Position numbers and translations under genes: made by a program
Assembly (NCBI GenBank): GCA_029891385.1
Contig: CM057225.1
Span: forward strand, 77,835,887 to 77,899,886
Direction of reading: 5' to 3'
DNA from: Erythroxylum novogranatense
Taxonomy: Eukaryota; Streptophyta; Magnoliopsida; Malpighiales; Erythroxylaceae
Length of the DNA: 64,000 bases
Shown here: positions 24,756 through 38,184 of the stretch, one piece after another
Layout of the letters: each line of letters begins with the position of its first letter
Position numbering within the stretch: position 1 is the first letter of the stretch
Notes under the pieces: generated by a model
Told to the model about the DNA's origin: nothing
Seen by the model: only the letters and a program-made list of their open reading frames with translations
The model's database searches: none

Positions 24756-27242
24756 CTTTCCCTTTCTTTCCAGATTTAAATCCCAATTTCCAATTATGCT
24801 AACTTTTAACACACAAATCAGAAAAATACCCACTATACCTCATTGGAAAGCTTATGAAAAGTGGAAAGCTTATGAAAAGCTCTACAATTCTCAAGAAGAC
24901 CATAAAAATCAATTCCAACCCTAAGGGTGTCAAATAACCCATCAAACCTTCTGCCTACTCAATTTCCCTCAACACAGGGCAGTACATTGACAATTGCATA
25001 ACTCACTGATTCTTCAGAAATGAATTACCACAAAAATATGGTCAATAAGTTCACAATGTCCTCTACAACTTTCATGAACAATCCAAAATCAAATTCTATT
25101 TCTAAGCCAGTCAATTAATTCATTCAATGTCACTGTCCCTGAAATCCTTCAATATGGGCAGTAACATTACAACAAGCATAACTCCCTATATACAAGTCAT
25201 TAAATTCAGAACTTTATATCCCTGAAAAGATAACATCTCAAACTTCAATTTTCATGAAGCACTCAACATCCAATTCGATCTCTAACAATTTCAAAACTGT
25301 TATGGAAGTTTCTGTTATGATCAGCCACTCATAACCTAATGTAGGGTCAGTTTTTGAAAAATCATAACTCCCAATTCTGACTTCTAAAAATTACAAACCA
25401 TATGTCATTTTCAAGGAAATCTTTTCCTCTACAACTTTTCAGAAGCTCACTCACACCAGTTCAGTCCACTTAAAATGTTAAAATAGCCTCTAATCAGTAA
25501 ACTCACAAAATCACACTTAAGCTAGGTTTCATCCAAACTGCTCAAAACCAGTCATTAGTAATCAATTCATATGTCCCAATACACAATTCTAAAAATAGCA
25601 AGATCAGTACAAATGGAAAGATAATCAAATATGCTACAACTTCCATGAAGACCATTCTCCCTAATTCCCTTTCAATTAATTCATAAAAATCAACAAAACT
25701 CAGATGTCATGGTTGCGGTTACTGTTCACAGGCAATGGAACAGTAACTTTCCATGCAAAATTTCACCCTTCTATCATTGGAATTCAACAACACCCATTTC
25801 ACACTAAATTGAAGCCAACATCCCAAAGTTTCAGTGGCCACTAACCATACCTCATTTACATTTCTACACAATAAGTTATGAATAAAACAGTAACATCAAT
25901 TATAATTCCAACTTTCCAGATTTAAGGTTAACCTTAGTTCAACCACTTCCAATGCCTTTTTCACATCACTAGACATCAAAATAAATACAAATTAAATATT
26001 ACTCCAATCATACATATGTTAGGGTTAATACTGAAAAATTGGCAGCCTTAAATTCCTCAATTCAAAGACTCAAATAATTATCCCCATTCAATTCAAAATC
26101 AAACCATATCATACATTTTACTGCATCTTCACCTAGCCTCATACCCCTTTCTTCAAATCACAATAATCATCACTTTAATGTCTACATGAACCTAATACAT
26201 GCTTTAAATCCTTTTATTAACTACCCCATACTATCATGACATTTAATTCCATGTAAATACACCATTTAAAGATCAAAACTTAATGAAAACTTACCAAATC
26301 AAAACCTCCTTCAAACCTTCAACAATCACTTTCTAACTTTTACACCAAAGTACTAACCTCTTTTCCTTCTCAAACATGTACCAACCTCATCATCATCTAG
26401 CTTTGATGGGAGTAAGAGATGGTAGCATAAAGTTATGGAGAAAATGGAGAAAAGAAGAGCCAAACTTGCGATGGTTTGATGGAGAAGGGTTTGTGTGTTT
26501 TCGGATGGCTTACAAAACCTAAACAATTTTATCTCTTCATTCCCTTTAAACTCACACATCCGAATGAGGAGGAGCATTAAATGTGACTTTAAAAATGGCA
26601 ACATGTGATTGGTCCACAATTCAAAGGAAAGTCAATATATATTTATTTAATCCAGTCCACAATTTTACTCCATTTCACTCCAATGGCCCTACTTTCAGTC
26701 CAAAAATAAAATACCCAATAGTACAGTACCAGTGGGTAGCGATTTTTGCTACCGAGAAACAACCGGTTCGCCAATTGGCGATTTATCCGGTCCGAGAATT
26801 TCCCCGAATTATTTTTCTGAGAATTAATGAAATTCCCTAAAATTATAAAACAGGTAATAGTGCACTCCAAATAATTTTTTTTAATCACGAAAATCACCTT
26901 TTCTACTCCAAAACAAGTTTAGGCCAGTTACCGGCGATTTTGCCGGTCCGGGAATTTTCTCCGGAAAATTCCAGAAAAATTCCTATAAATCCCAAAAAAT
27001 GTAAAACGCTCAATGGCGCACTCAGAATAATTTTTCAAATCCCATAACCACGTTAATCACAATAAAATACCGTTAGGCCCAATTACCGGGAATGTCATGA
27101 ATGCATATACCGTAATTCCATATACACAATTGATACTGTGTATCAATCCTATTATGCACGAACAGTACTAATTATTCCTTACCAATCTCATCCTATGCCA
27201 ATTTTACTATTTTACCCTTCCAGGAGGGGGTGAGATGTTACA

Positions 27243-27295
27243 ATTCTCCCCTCCTTATAAGAATTTCGTCCTCGAAATTCTCAGTCAACGGTTCA
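27243..27295 (-). pseudogene. Fossil chromovirus polyprotein tail and polypurine tract
   Basis: The minus strand reads NFEDEILIRRGEL and then a stop whose codon runs into the LTR (TGTAACA). This resembles the C-terminal end of Tekay/Del-type gypsy polyproteins just before the 3' LTR. The last codons overlap the purine tract AAGGAGGGGAGAAT (27256-27243). The same tail is present in internal B (34918-34970). It is the only coding remnant I recognise in the LARD. Confidence 0.7.
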
Positions 27296-30200
27296 CTATG
27301 ACAGTAATCATATGAGTCTATACATCCTATACACTTTTCCACTTAATGATTCACTTTTGGAGTGATCACAGTAACCACTCTCAGTCCGTGGTTCAGTTAC
27401 TATGGCTAACTCATACAGTAAATGGATTTGACAAGACTATTAGTTGGCGATCTCATTTCTTAGCTATCTCACTTGCCATTTCTAGAATAGTCACCTCCTT
27501 TGGTTAGATATATATAACTTCGATTCAGTATTTTGAATCTATTCATTGATCACATTTATCCTTCTAATATCTTTTTCCCACAAAGGCCATATAGTCGAAT
27601 TCAGTATTCCATTGAGGACATCTCCATGTCTTTGGTACCTCCCTTAATCACGTCGGGGCGATTTACATTCCTTGGTACCAATACAGTAACATTTAATTCC
27701 ACTTCACTATAATCAGTAACAATGTACCTAATGCAGTCATTTATCATATGCCATTCACTTTATATTCAAATTCGATTCTCGTAAGACAATTCACTATTCT
27801 ATAATGTTCACACACTTTATCCGGATATACAGTTTACTCTGTCTCATTTGTCCGATCCAATTCCACTTTAGCTAACCATGCAGTCTTCCTAAGTCACTTT
27901 CCTTTTCTCACACATTTTAGTCTCAAACCCATTACGGTCTTTAACTCCCGGAGGCAATCATGCGATGTAACAAGATATATTTTCCAGTGAATCAAAGCTC
28001 TATAACACGACCATAATCAAACCTTTTTCCTATTGGACATTCAACCTATAAACACTTGAGCCAAGAATCACTTCATTTTATAACTACAATTACTCAATTT
28101 CACTTTTCAAATATCTTTGACTAGAATGTCTAACTTTGATTGTTCACTTTCTTGTTCTAATACCTTTTATCGGTACACTTATTTCTCCTTCGACTTTTGT
28201 TCACTATAGTTTTCCAATTCCATTTGTATATTCAAACTCATCATAAAACTTCCCTCTTTACTTTCTCGCACTCTTAACCTTTCTTATCACGATTTTTACA
28301 ACTTCATTTTTCCGAACACTTCACAATTACCTGATATGCTTGACATTAATTGAAAACCCTAATATCGTAATGGATCTGTTCATTAAAGCATTATCATTCA
28401 CTAGTTAAGGGTAGTAGGCGTAATTGTTTGTTCATTCTAGCATTGTCGTATCTTTCCTCAAATTAACCCAAAGTATCCTTATAGAATCTACGGTCTCAAG
28501 GCTTTCAATCGCGAGCATGACACGGTACCATTTATCACGATCGGTTCAATTTATTTCATACTGTTCAACATATTGTCGCAGCTCAATACTCACGCCCACT
28601 TTTCCAAAGTGTATGAATATCATCGATGTCGATTCCTCAATTAGTCCTATCGTCCTTTTCACTTTTCACTTTCAACACTTCCAAACACATTCATCTCTAA
28701 TCACGCTTACTACCATTGTTTACCTCGCATAATTCCCTATTAGGGTCTTATTGACGTTACCGTACATCTTTTACCCTTTTCATTGAGTCTACAATGAGTG
28801 TATCTACAATTTCTTTATGAAGGTGTCACTACATCACCTCATTGTCAGTTTCCCTTTTTGACCCTCTTGTCTCTATTCAGTTACTCTTTTTCATTTTCTC
28901 TTCTCATTTGTTTTCATATCATTCCTATCAACATATGTTAATACCTTGTCATTTATATTTAAACCTCCAAAATTTTCCATTTTATTTTAGTATCTCTCTT
29001 CTCAGTTCGGGACTCTTTTATTTTTCGTTTCAAATCTAGATTCCTCAACAGTTTTACATCATAACTGGAGATCGATTCACTTCACATTGCAATAGAATCA
29101 CCTCAAATTAAAATCTCACTCATATGGAATTCTTTACATTTCTGTACATACAATGCAGATAATCTCAGCAGTATGAGCTATGAACCAATTTCACTTTTAA
29201 TTTTGTCCACAAAAGTCTCATCAACTAATGATTATTCCTAATTGTGTTTCAATCCTTCTTCACTATACGTACAATCTCAATCAAGACACTCTTATGTCTT
29301 CATTTAACAGATCAGAACATTCCTTTCGCGAAGGTTCCTTGTGACAGTCACTTAAACACTTTCTTTACCACTTATTCAGAAATCTATACCAGAATCACTT
29401 TTCAGTTCCTCTCATACAGGTACACTCAGTCCACCTTTGTCTTACTTTAACCTCTTAAGAACTTCACACTTATAATCACTCTAAACATTTACCGCTCATT
29501 TCCTCTATGATTTCCATATATCTGTCACATACATTTCATTAGTCACAATCAACATTCTTGTCAATAGATATCCCTAACGATAATCGATTTAAATGCAATA
29601 ACTCTTTTCATACACCACTATTGTGGTTTCATTCATTCAAGATCTTTATTTCATTCTCACCATATCATTAAACTGTATGTCTCATTCCCTATCCATTACG
29701 TGCAACTTGACCTTATAAGGTCATATCAATTTAGCTTATCATCTTATAATCTTTATTATTATTATTTTTTTCTTCTTTCTCCTACTTATCTTCTATTTTC
29801 CTCAAATAGTTTATGATCGGTGTTCATAGTCCCCAATACCCGACAAAATTGTTGATACCACTCCATTTTATCTCTATCTATATGCCTATCCATTTACCAT
29901 TTTGTGTCCATATACACCTAATTTAGAATTTCCCGATACACCATCAAGAGAAATCATCATCTGTCTTTTTCCTTTACGATTTTATCATACAATTTCCAAC
30001 CTCAAGCACCATAATCACCTAACAATTTCAGTCTCAAACTTATGCGGTCTAGTTCATAACCATTTCCGAATTCATTTCACCTATCAGACACTTTTACATT
30101 CTTTCGGTTCTCGATAAGCGATTCTGAAGACTCTATTGAGCTTCTTTCCATTTCGCTATTATCTTTCGCCTATAATATCTATTGATCTCTAACTCAAATA

Positions 30201-30733
30201 CAATGAATCAAAATATGCCCGATTGGATCATCTACATTTTACTCACTTCCAATATTTCCCCTTTCATGACATATACGGTCAGAACTGTAATTACCTAACC
30301 ATCCCGGGCATTTAATCTCACTTAGATCTACTATAACCAATATGCTTCCCATATCTCTAATGGACCTCTCCAAGTTCTCAACATCTTCATTTTTCTGTCA
30401 CCATAACATTGTCAATTTAATTCGGAAATTCTTAATTAGTCAAGGCCAACACAGTCATTCTGTTATCACATATGAGGGTTTCTAACTCAGTACAACATCA
30501 ACCTTCTTATCCATTTTTCCTTTATCCTTTCCTAATTGATTATCCCCTTTTAGGGATTTTCACTCTAATCTAGTCTCACTCTTCTCTCACTTAATCACTT
30601 GACACTTAGGCACCCTTAGGCTTTATCCTCGTGCGACTCTGACTAGGGATCAGTTATCACGGTCTGCAACGACGCGACTCAAATGCATGAAACCTATGTT
30701 CCAAATCGTGCCCGAAACATTACGCATCTCTTG

Positions 30734-30745
30734 GGCTCGATACCA
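30734..30745 (-). promoter_or_regulatory. LARD primer-binding site, one base short
   Basis: The minus strand reads TGGTATCGAGCC five bases from the LTR B end. The standard plant initiator-tRNA-Met site is TGGTATCAGAGC, so the A of CAG is missing. This could be a mutation or the local CAG-to-CG sequence error described in the findings. Confidence 0.8.
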
Positions 30746-30750
30746 CCAAT

Positions 30751-33700
30751 TGTAACACCCACACCAGTAAGACCGAACCCGATATCGTTGGTGATATCCG
30801 AGTCCGTGTCCCACGAGAGTGGCGTACTACATCGATCGATTTAAAATTCAGATACACTTTTTTTATAGCCATTAACTCCACGTTCACACGGCAAACACAT
30901 AAGTAAATAAAATTCAGATTCAATATAAACCCGCTTTGATTATTACGGTCATCCAAAATAATTACAATCGGTCAATGCAAGAAAACATTAATACCACAAG
31001 GGCTCGGTAAAATACAATGCCTTGTTATACGGTGATTGCGGAATACGGTTTACTAAGACACTAATGCATATACTAACGATCCCGACCTCTAACCTTTACT
31101 CGTCTACATGAGACATACTCCGTGTCAGCCGGGGTATTCTTCAGACCTGAAAATAGATGCAAATTTTGGGTGAGTTTTGCGAACTCGGTGAAAACCATCA
31201 TCGATGGTTCACCCAAATCATGCATTACGCCCGTGGCGTCTGATGCGATCAATAATAATCAATCACCAATAAATAGTCAATAACAATGTCCAGTAATAGA
31301 AAACCATTCACAGTAATTCATGCCATTAAAAAAAAGCGAGACATGTCACGAGCGGTCATTTATGCGAATGCAATGCATATGTGACTCTTTTGATTATTCA
31401 AGATGTGTGCCCAAGTGCTCGATCGGTGTTCGGTGGGGACGCGTCGATTTCTCCCTCGGGCTCGAGGCCCCACGATCGATATGAGAGCTCGAAGCTCTTA
31501 TCAGTAATAATAGCAACTTGGGGCACGTCCATTATCTGATCATGCAATTATGCATGCAGTGCAGTATTTAGTAAATATGCAGTATTTGGCTATAAAGCCC
31601 AGTGTATCAGTAAATCCACAATATGGCTATAAAGCCCAGTGTATCAGTCAATCCACAATATGGCTATAAAGCCCAGTGTATCAGTCAGTGTTCAGTATGA
31701 TGGCTATAAAGCCCAGTCTATCAGTATCAGTAAAATCATACAATACAATCCCATACATGCCAGTAGTCATACAGTGCTCATTCAATTCACTTTTGCACGT
31801 AATTCACGTTAAGCATGTACACAACCAGAAATTTGAGAAACCAACTAGGTTACTCACCTATTACTTCCGAGCTAATGCCGGAAGTCTCTGTGACGTCGGT
31901 CAATCGACGCTCCAATTGGGCCTCTATATGAATCAGAAAAAGCACGAGTCACTAAATATGAAATTTGTGCTCATGTTGATGAGATATGCATGTTCATGAA
32001 TTCCCGGTCCCAATTCAATATTTTCCCATAATAAAATTCTATCAAAAATTAGAAATCCATAGGCGCTGACGGTGCGCAATTCGGACCTCTATAGGTCCTC
32101 AATTAAATAAAACAGTGTTTACATGTTCCGTCAATAGGGCTACGTCAAATTCCCGTCTAAAAATTCTCGTTTTCTCATAATATGAAATTAAATATTCAAC
32201 GAATCCGATGCCTCTGGAATCAGGTCAATCGGACGTCGGACGGGAAAGAAATTGACAAAAGAACAATCGGATCAATTAATACCAAATAAAAATTCAAGAA
32301 TAAATAAAAAAGTATACCCATGCGCCTGCCTCGCGGGGGCGAGACGCCGCCCTCGCGAGGCGGATACACCTCGCTTCGTCGCGAGGGCGAGGCGTCGCCC
32401 TCGCGACCAGCCCCTTAATCTCGCCCTCGCGAGACGGCGAGTTTGTCTCGCCTCTGCCTTTCCCTTTCTTTCCAGATTTAAATCCCAATTTCCAATTATG
32501 CTAACTTTTAACACACAAATCAGAAAAATACCCACTATACCTCATTGGAAAGCTTATGAAAAGCTCTACAATTCTCAAGAAGACCATAAAAATCAATTCC
32601 AACCCTAAGGGTGTCAAATAACCCATCAAACCTTCATCCTACTCAATTTCCCTCAACACAGGGCAGTACATTGACAATTGCATAAGTCACTGATTCTTCA
32701 GAAATGAATTACCACAAAAATATGGTCAATAAGTTCACAATGTCCTCTACAACTTTCATGAACAATCCAAAATCAAATTCTATTTCTAAGCTAGTCAATT
32801 AATTCATTCAATGTCACTGTCCCTGAAATCCTTCAATATGGGCAGTAACATTACAACAAGCATAACTCCCTATATACAAGTCATTAAATTCAGAACTTTA
32901 TATCCCTGAAAAGATAACATCTCAAACTTCAATTTTCATGAAGCACTTAACATCCAATTCGATCTCTAACAATTTCAAAACTGTTATGGAAGTTTCTGTT
33001 ATGATCAGCCACTCATAACCTAATGTAGGGTCAGTTTTTGAAAAATCATAACTCCCAATTCTGACTTCTAAAAATTACAAACCATATGTCATTTTCAAGA
33101 ACATCTTTTCCTCTACAACTTTTCAGAAGCTCACTCACACCAGTTCAGTCCACTTAAAATGTTAAAATAGCCTCTAATCAGTAAACTCACAAAATCACAC
33201 TTAAGCTAGGTTTCATCCAAACTGCTCAAAACCAGTCATTAGTAATCAATTCATATCTCCCAATACAAAATTCTAAAAATAGCAAGATCAGTAGAAATGG
33301 AAAGATAATCAAATATGCTACAACTTCCATGAAGACCATTCTCCCTAATTCCCTTTCAATTAATTCATAAAAATCAACAAAACTCAGATGTCATGGTTGC
33401 TGTTACTGTTCACAGGCAATGGAACAGTAACTTTCCATGCAAAATTTCACCCTTCTATCATTGGAATTCAACAACACCCATTTCACACTAAATTGAAGCC
33501 AACATCCCAAAGTTTCAGTGGCCACTAACCTTAACTCATTTACATTTCTACACAATAAGTTATGAATAAAACAGTAACATCAATTATAATTCCAACTTTC
33601 CAGATTTAAGGTTAACCTTAGTTCAACCACTTCAATGCCTTTTCACATCACTAGACATCAAAATAAATACAAATTAAATATTACTCCAATCATACATATG

Positions 33701-34917
33701 TTAGGGTTAATACTGAAAAATTGGCAGCCTTAAATTCCTCAATTCAAAGACTCAAATAATTATCCCCATTCAATTCAAAATCAAACCATATCATACATTT
33801 TACTGCATCTTCACCTAGCCTCATACCCCTTTCTTCAAATCACAATAATCATCACTTTAATGTCTACATGAACCTAATACATGCTTTAAATCCTTTTATT
33901 AACTACCCCATACTATCATGACATTTAATTCCATGTAAATACACCATTTAAAGATCAAAACTTAATGAAAACTTACCAAATCAAAACCTCCTTCAAACCT
34001 TCAACAATCACTTTCTAACTTTTACACCAAAGTACTAACCTCTTTTCCTTCTCAAACATGTACCAACCTCATCATCATCTAGCTTTGATGGGAGTAAGAG
34101 ATGGTAGCATAAAGTTATGGAGAAAATGGAGAAAAGAAGAGCCAAACTTGCGATGGTTTGATGGAGAAGGGTTTGTGTGTTTTGGATGGCTTACAAAACC
34201 TAAACAATTTTATCTCTTCATTCCTTTAAACTCACACATCCGAATGAGGAGGAGCATTAAATGTGACTTTAAAAATGGCAACATGTGATTGGTCCACAAT
34301 TCAAAGGAAAGTCAATATATATTTATTTAATCCAGTCCACAATTTTACTCCATTTCACTCCAATGGCCCTACTTTCAGTCCCAAAATAAAATACCCAATA
34401 ATGCAGTACCGTGGGTAGCGATTTTTGCTCTTAGAAACAACCGGTTAAGCCAATTGGCGATTTATCCGTCCAGAATTTCCAATTATTTTTCTGAGAATTA
34501 ATGAAATTCCCTAAAATTATAAAACAGGTAACAGTGCACTCCAAATAATTTTTTTTTAATCACGAAAATCACCTTTTCTACTCCAAAACAAGTTTAGGCC
34601 AGTTACCGGCGATTTTGTCGGTCCGGGAATTTTCTCCGGAAAATTCCAGAAAAATTCCTATAAATCCCAAAAAATGTAAAATGCTCAATGGCGCACTCAG
34701 AATAATTTTTCAAATCCCATAACCACGTTAATCACAATAAAATACTGTTAGGCCCAATTACCGGGAATGTCATGAATGCATATACCGTAATTCCATATAC
34801 ACAATTGATACTGTGTATCAATCATATTATGCACGAACAGTACTAATTATTCCTTACCAATCTCATCCTATGCCAATTTTACTATTTTACCCTTCCAGGA
34901 GGGGGTGAGATGTTACA
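30751..34917 (-). repeat. LARD LTR B (4167 bp)
   Basis: Central, shared LTR of the composite, from TGTAACACC to GATGTTACA. It has the same architecture as LTR A, including the hairpin (31171-31187), TATAAAG repeats and CpG palindromes (about 32325-32455). Confidence 0.93.
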
Positions 34918-36848
34918 ATTCTCCCCTCCTTATAAGAATTTCGTCCTCGAAATTCTCAGTCAACGGTTCACTATGATAGTAATCATATGAGTCTATACAT
35001 CCTATACACTTTTCCACTTAATGATTCACTTTTGGAGTGATCACAGTAACCACTCTCAGTCCGTGGTTCAGTTACTATGGCTAACTCATACAGTAAATGG
35101 ATTTGACAAGACTATTAGTTGGCGATCTCATTTCTTAGCTATCTCACTTGCCATTTCTAGAATAGTCACCTCCTTTGGTTCCGATATATATAACTCAGTT
35201 CAGTATTTTCGAATCTATTCATTGATCACATTTTATCCTTCTAATATCTTTTTCCCACAGTGCCATATAGTCCAATTCGTATTCCATTGAGGACATCTCC
35301 ATGTCTTTGGTACCTCCCTTAATCACGTCAGGGACGATTTACATTCCCTTGGTACCAATACAGTAACATTTAATTCCACTTCACTATAATCAGTAACAAT
35401 GTACCTAATGCAGTCATTTATCATATGTCATTCACTTTATATTCAAATTCGATTCTCGTAAGACAATTCACTATTCTATAATGTTCACACACTTTATCCG
35501 GATATACAGTTTACTCTGTCTCATTTGTCCGATCCAATTCCACTTTAGCTAACCATGCAGTCTTCCTAAGTCACTTTCCTTTTTCTCACACATTTTAGTC
35601 TCAAACCCATTACGGTCTTTAACTCCCAGTAGGCACTGTGCAGTGTAACAGTATATATTTTCCAGTGAATCAAAGCTCTATAACACGACCATAATCAAAC
35701 CTTTTTCCTATTGGACATTCAACCTATAAACACTTGAGCCAAGAATCACTTCATTTTATAACTACAATTACTCAATTTCACTTTTCAAATATGCTGACTA
35801 GAATGTCTAACTTTGATTTGCTCACTTTCTTGTTCTAATACCTTTTATCGGCACACTTATTTCTCCTTCGACTTTTGTTCACTATAGTTTTCCAATTCCA
35901 TTTGTATATTCAAACTCATCATAAAAACTTCCCTCTTTACTTTCTGCACTCTTAACCTTTCTTATCACGATTTTTACAACTTCATTTTTCCAGAACACTT
36001 CACAATTACCCCTGATATGCTTGACATTAATTGAAAACCCTAATATCTGTAATGGATCTGTTCATTAAAGCATTATCTGTTCACTAGTTAAGGGTAGTAG
36101 GCAGAATTGTTTGTTCATTCTAGCATTGTCGTATCTTTCCTCAAATTAACCCAGTGTATCCTTATAGGAATCTACAGTCTCCAAGGCTTTCAATCGCGAG
36201 CATGACACCAGTACCATTTATCACAGTCAGTTCAATTTATTTCATACTCGTTCAACATATTGTCGCAGTTCAATACTCACTGCCCACTTTTCCAGTGTAT
36301 GAATATCATCAGTATCAGATTCCTCAATTAGTCCTATCGTCCTTTTCACTTTTCACTGTTCAACACTTCCAAACACATTCTGTCTCTAATCACAGTTACT
36401 ACCATTGTTTACCTCGCATAATTCCCTATTAGGGTCTTATTGACGTTACCGTACATCTTTTACCCTTTTCATTGAGTCTACAATGAGTGTATCTACAATT
36501 TCTTTATGAAGGTGTCACTACATCACCTCATTGTCAGTTTCCCTTTTTGACCCTCTTGTCTCTATTCAGTTACTCTTTTCATTTTCTCTTCTCATTTGTT
36601 TTCATATCATTCCTATCAACATATGTTAATACCTTGTCATCTATATTTAAACCTCCAAAATTTTCCATTTTATTTTAGTATCTCTCTTCTCAGTTCGGGA
36701 CTCTTTTATTTTTCGTTTCAAATCTAGATTCCTCAACAGTTTTACATCATAACTGGAGATCGATTCACTTCACATTGCAATAGAATCACCTCAAATTAAA
36801 ATCTCACTCATATGGAATTCTTTACATTTCTGTACATACAATGCAGAT
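34918..36848 (-). other. LARD internal domain B, truncated
   Basis: 1931 bp nearly identical to the first part of internal A (27243 to about 29173), including the fossil tail and polypurine tract. It stops abruptly near 36848, where internal sequence (ending TGCAGATAA) joins LTR sequence (CCAGATTTAAGG). Confidence 0.9.
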
Positions 36849-38179
36849 AATTCATTTCCAGATTTAAGGTTAACCTTAGTTCAACCACTTCCAATGCCTT
36901 TTTCACATCACTAGACATCAAAATAAATACAAATTAAATATTACTCCAATCATACATATGTTAGGGTTAATACTGAAAAATTGGCAGCCTTAAATTCCTC
37001 AATTCAAAGACTCAAATAATTATCCCCATTCAATTCAAAATCAAACCATATCATACATTTTACTGCATCTTCACCTAGCCCCATACCCCTTTCTTCAAAT
37101 CACAATAATCATCACTTTAATGTCTACATGAACCTAATACATGCTTTAAATCCTTTTATTAACTACCCCATACTATCATGACATTTAATTCCATGTAAAT
37201 ACACCATTTAAAGATCAAAACTTAATGAAAACTTACCAAATCAAAACCTCCTTCAAACCTTCAACAATCACTTTCTAACTTTTACACCAAAGTACTAACC
37301 TCTTTTCCTTCTCAAACATGTACCAACCTCATCATCATCTAGCTTTGATGGGAGTAAGAGATGGTAGCATAAAGTTATGGAGAAAATGGAGAAAAGAAGA
37401 GCCAAACTTGCGATGGTTTGATGGAGAAGGGTTTGTGTGTTTTGGATGGCTTACAAAACCTAAACAATTTTATCTCTTCATTCCTTTAAACTCACACATC
37501 CGAATGAGGAGGAGCATTAAATGTGACTTTAAAATGGCAACATGTGATTGGTCCACAATTGAAAGGAAAGTCAATATATATTTATTTAATCCAGTCCACA
37601 ATTTTACTCCATTTCACTCCAATGGCCCTACTTTCAGTCCCAAAATAAAATACCCAATAATGCATACCGATGGGTGGCGATTTTACGCATCTGAGAAACA
37701 ACCGGTTCATTAATTGGCGATTTATCCGATCCGAGAATTTCCAATTATTTTTCTCGAAATTAATGAAATTCCCTAAAATTATAAAACAGGTAACAGTGCA
37801 CTCCAAATAATTTTTTTTTAATCACGAAAATCACCTTTTCTACTCCAAAACAAGTTTAGGCCAGTTACCGGCGATTTTGCCGGTCCGGAAATTTTCTCCG
37901 AAAAATTCCAGAAAAATTCCTATAAATCCCAAAAAATGTAAAACGCTCAATGGCGCACTCAGAATAATTTTTCAAATCCCATAACCACGTTAATCACAAT
38001 AAAATACCGTTAGGCCCAATTATCGGGAATGTCATGAATGCATATACCGTAATTCCATATACACAATTGATACTGTGTATCAATCCTATTATGCACGAAC
38101 AGTACTAATTATTCCTTACCAATCTCATCCTATGCCAATTTTACTATTTTACCCTTCCAGGAGGGGGTGGGATGTTACA
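36849..38179 (-). repeat. LARD LTR C, truncated
   Basis: About 1.33 kb matching the last third of LTRs A and B (from about 25917 in A). On the minus strand this is the 5' (U3-side) part of the LTR. It ends GATGTTACA at the TTGAT target duplication. At 25950-25970 versus 33630-33650, LTR C agrees with LTR A rather than LTR B. Confidence 0.9.
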
Positions 38180-38184
38180 TTGAT

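Larger units (their letters stand above)
23048..27242 (-). repeat. LARD LTR A (4195 bp)
   Basis: Full-length LTR from TGTAACACC to GATGTTACA. It carries the conserved hairpin pair (TGAGTTTTGCGAACTCA at 23472-23488 and ACCATCATCGATGGT just after), a TATAAAGCC tandem repeat and a CpG-rich palindromic cluster. Almost identical to LTR B apart from clustered CAG/CTG-type differences. Confidence 0.93.
27243..30750 (-). other. LARD internal domain A, non-coding
   Basis: 3508 bp between LTR B and LTR A without any substantial ORF on either strand. Landmarks are the PBS at the LTR B end and, at the LTR A end, a polypurine tract overlapping a fossil polyprotein tail. The rest is AT-rich with a strong pyrimidine bias on the plus strand. 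Mobilisation would have to come from an autonomous relative. Confidence 0.88.
23048..38179 (-). mobile_element. LARD-like three-LTR composite, TSD TTGAT
   Basis: Read on the minus strand, the order is truncated LTR C (38179 to about 36849), truncated internal B (to 34918), full LTR B (34917-30751), full internal A (30750-27243) and full LTR A (27242-23048). LTRs of about 4.2 kb and an internal domain of 3.5 kb with no gene match the known dimensions of large retrotransposon derivatives. Outer ends TGTAACACC and GATGTTACA are flanked by a single perfect pair of TTGAT duplications (23043-23047 and 38180-38184). It therefore entered as one element and became a tandem later, probably by unequal recombination between LTRs. 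The host is the RNase H tail of copia-A. Confidence 0.9.

Noticed and set aside
24583..24802. Arg/Pro-rich ORFs in the GC-rich patch (also 32252-32608)
   Set aside because: Both strands stay open because of CpG palindromes. No conserved protein text, and the copies disagree in frame.
37318..37713. 131-codon plus-strand ORF (MYQPHHHLALMGVRDG...), with copies at 34058 and, on shadow frames, near 26400
   Set aside because: It lies in the three LARD LTR copies, antisense to the element. Similarity among copies is repeat identity, and the frame breaks at the same kind of indels as non-coding sequence.
23048..38179. Large segmental tandem duplication of about 7.7 kb
   Set aside because: Unit borders coincide with LTR ends, PBS and polypurine tract, and the outside has a 5-bp TSD, so a transposon tandem explains it.
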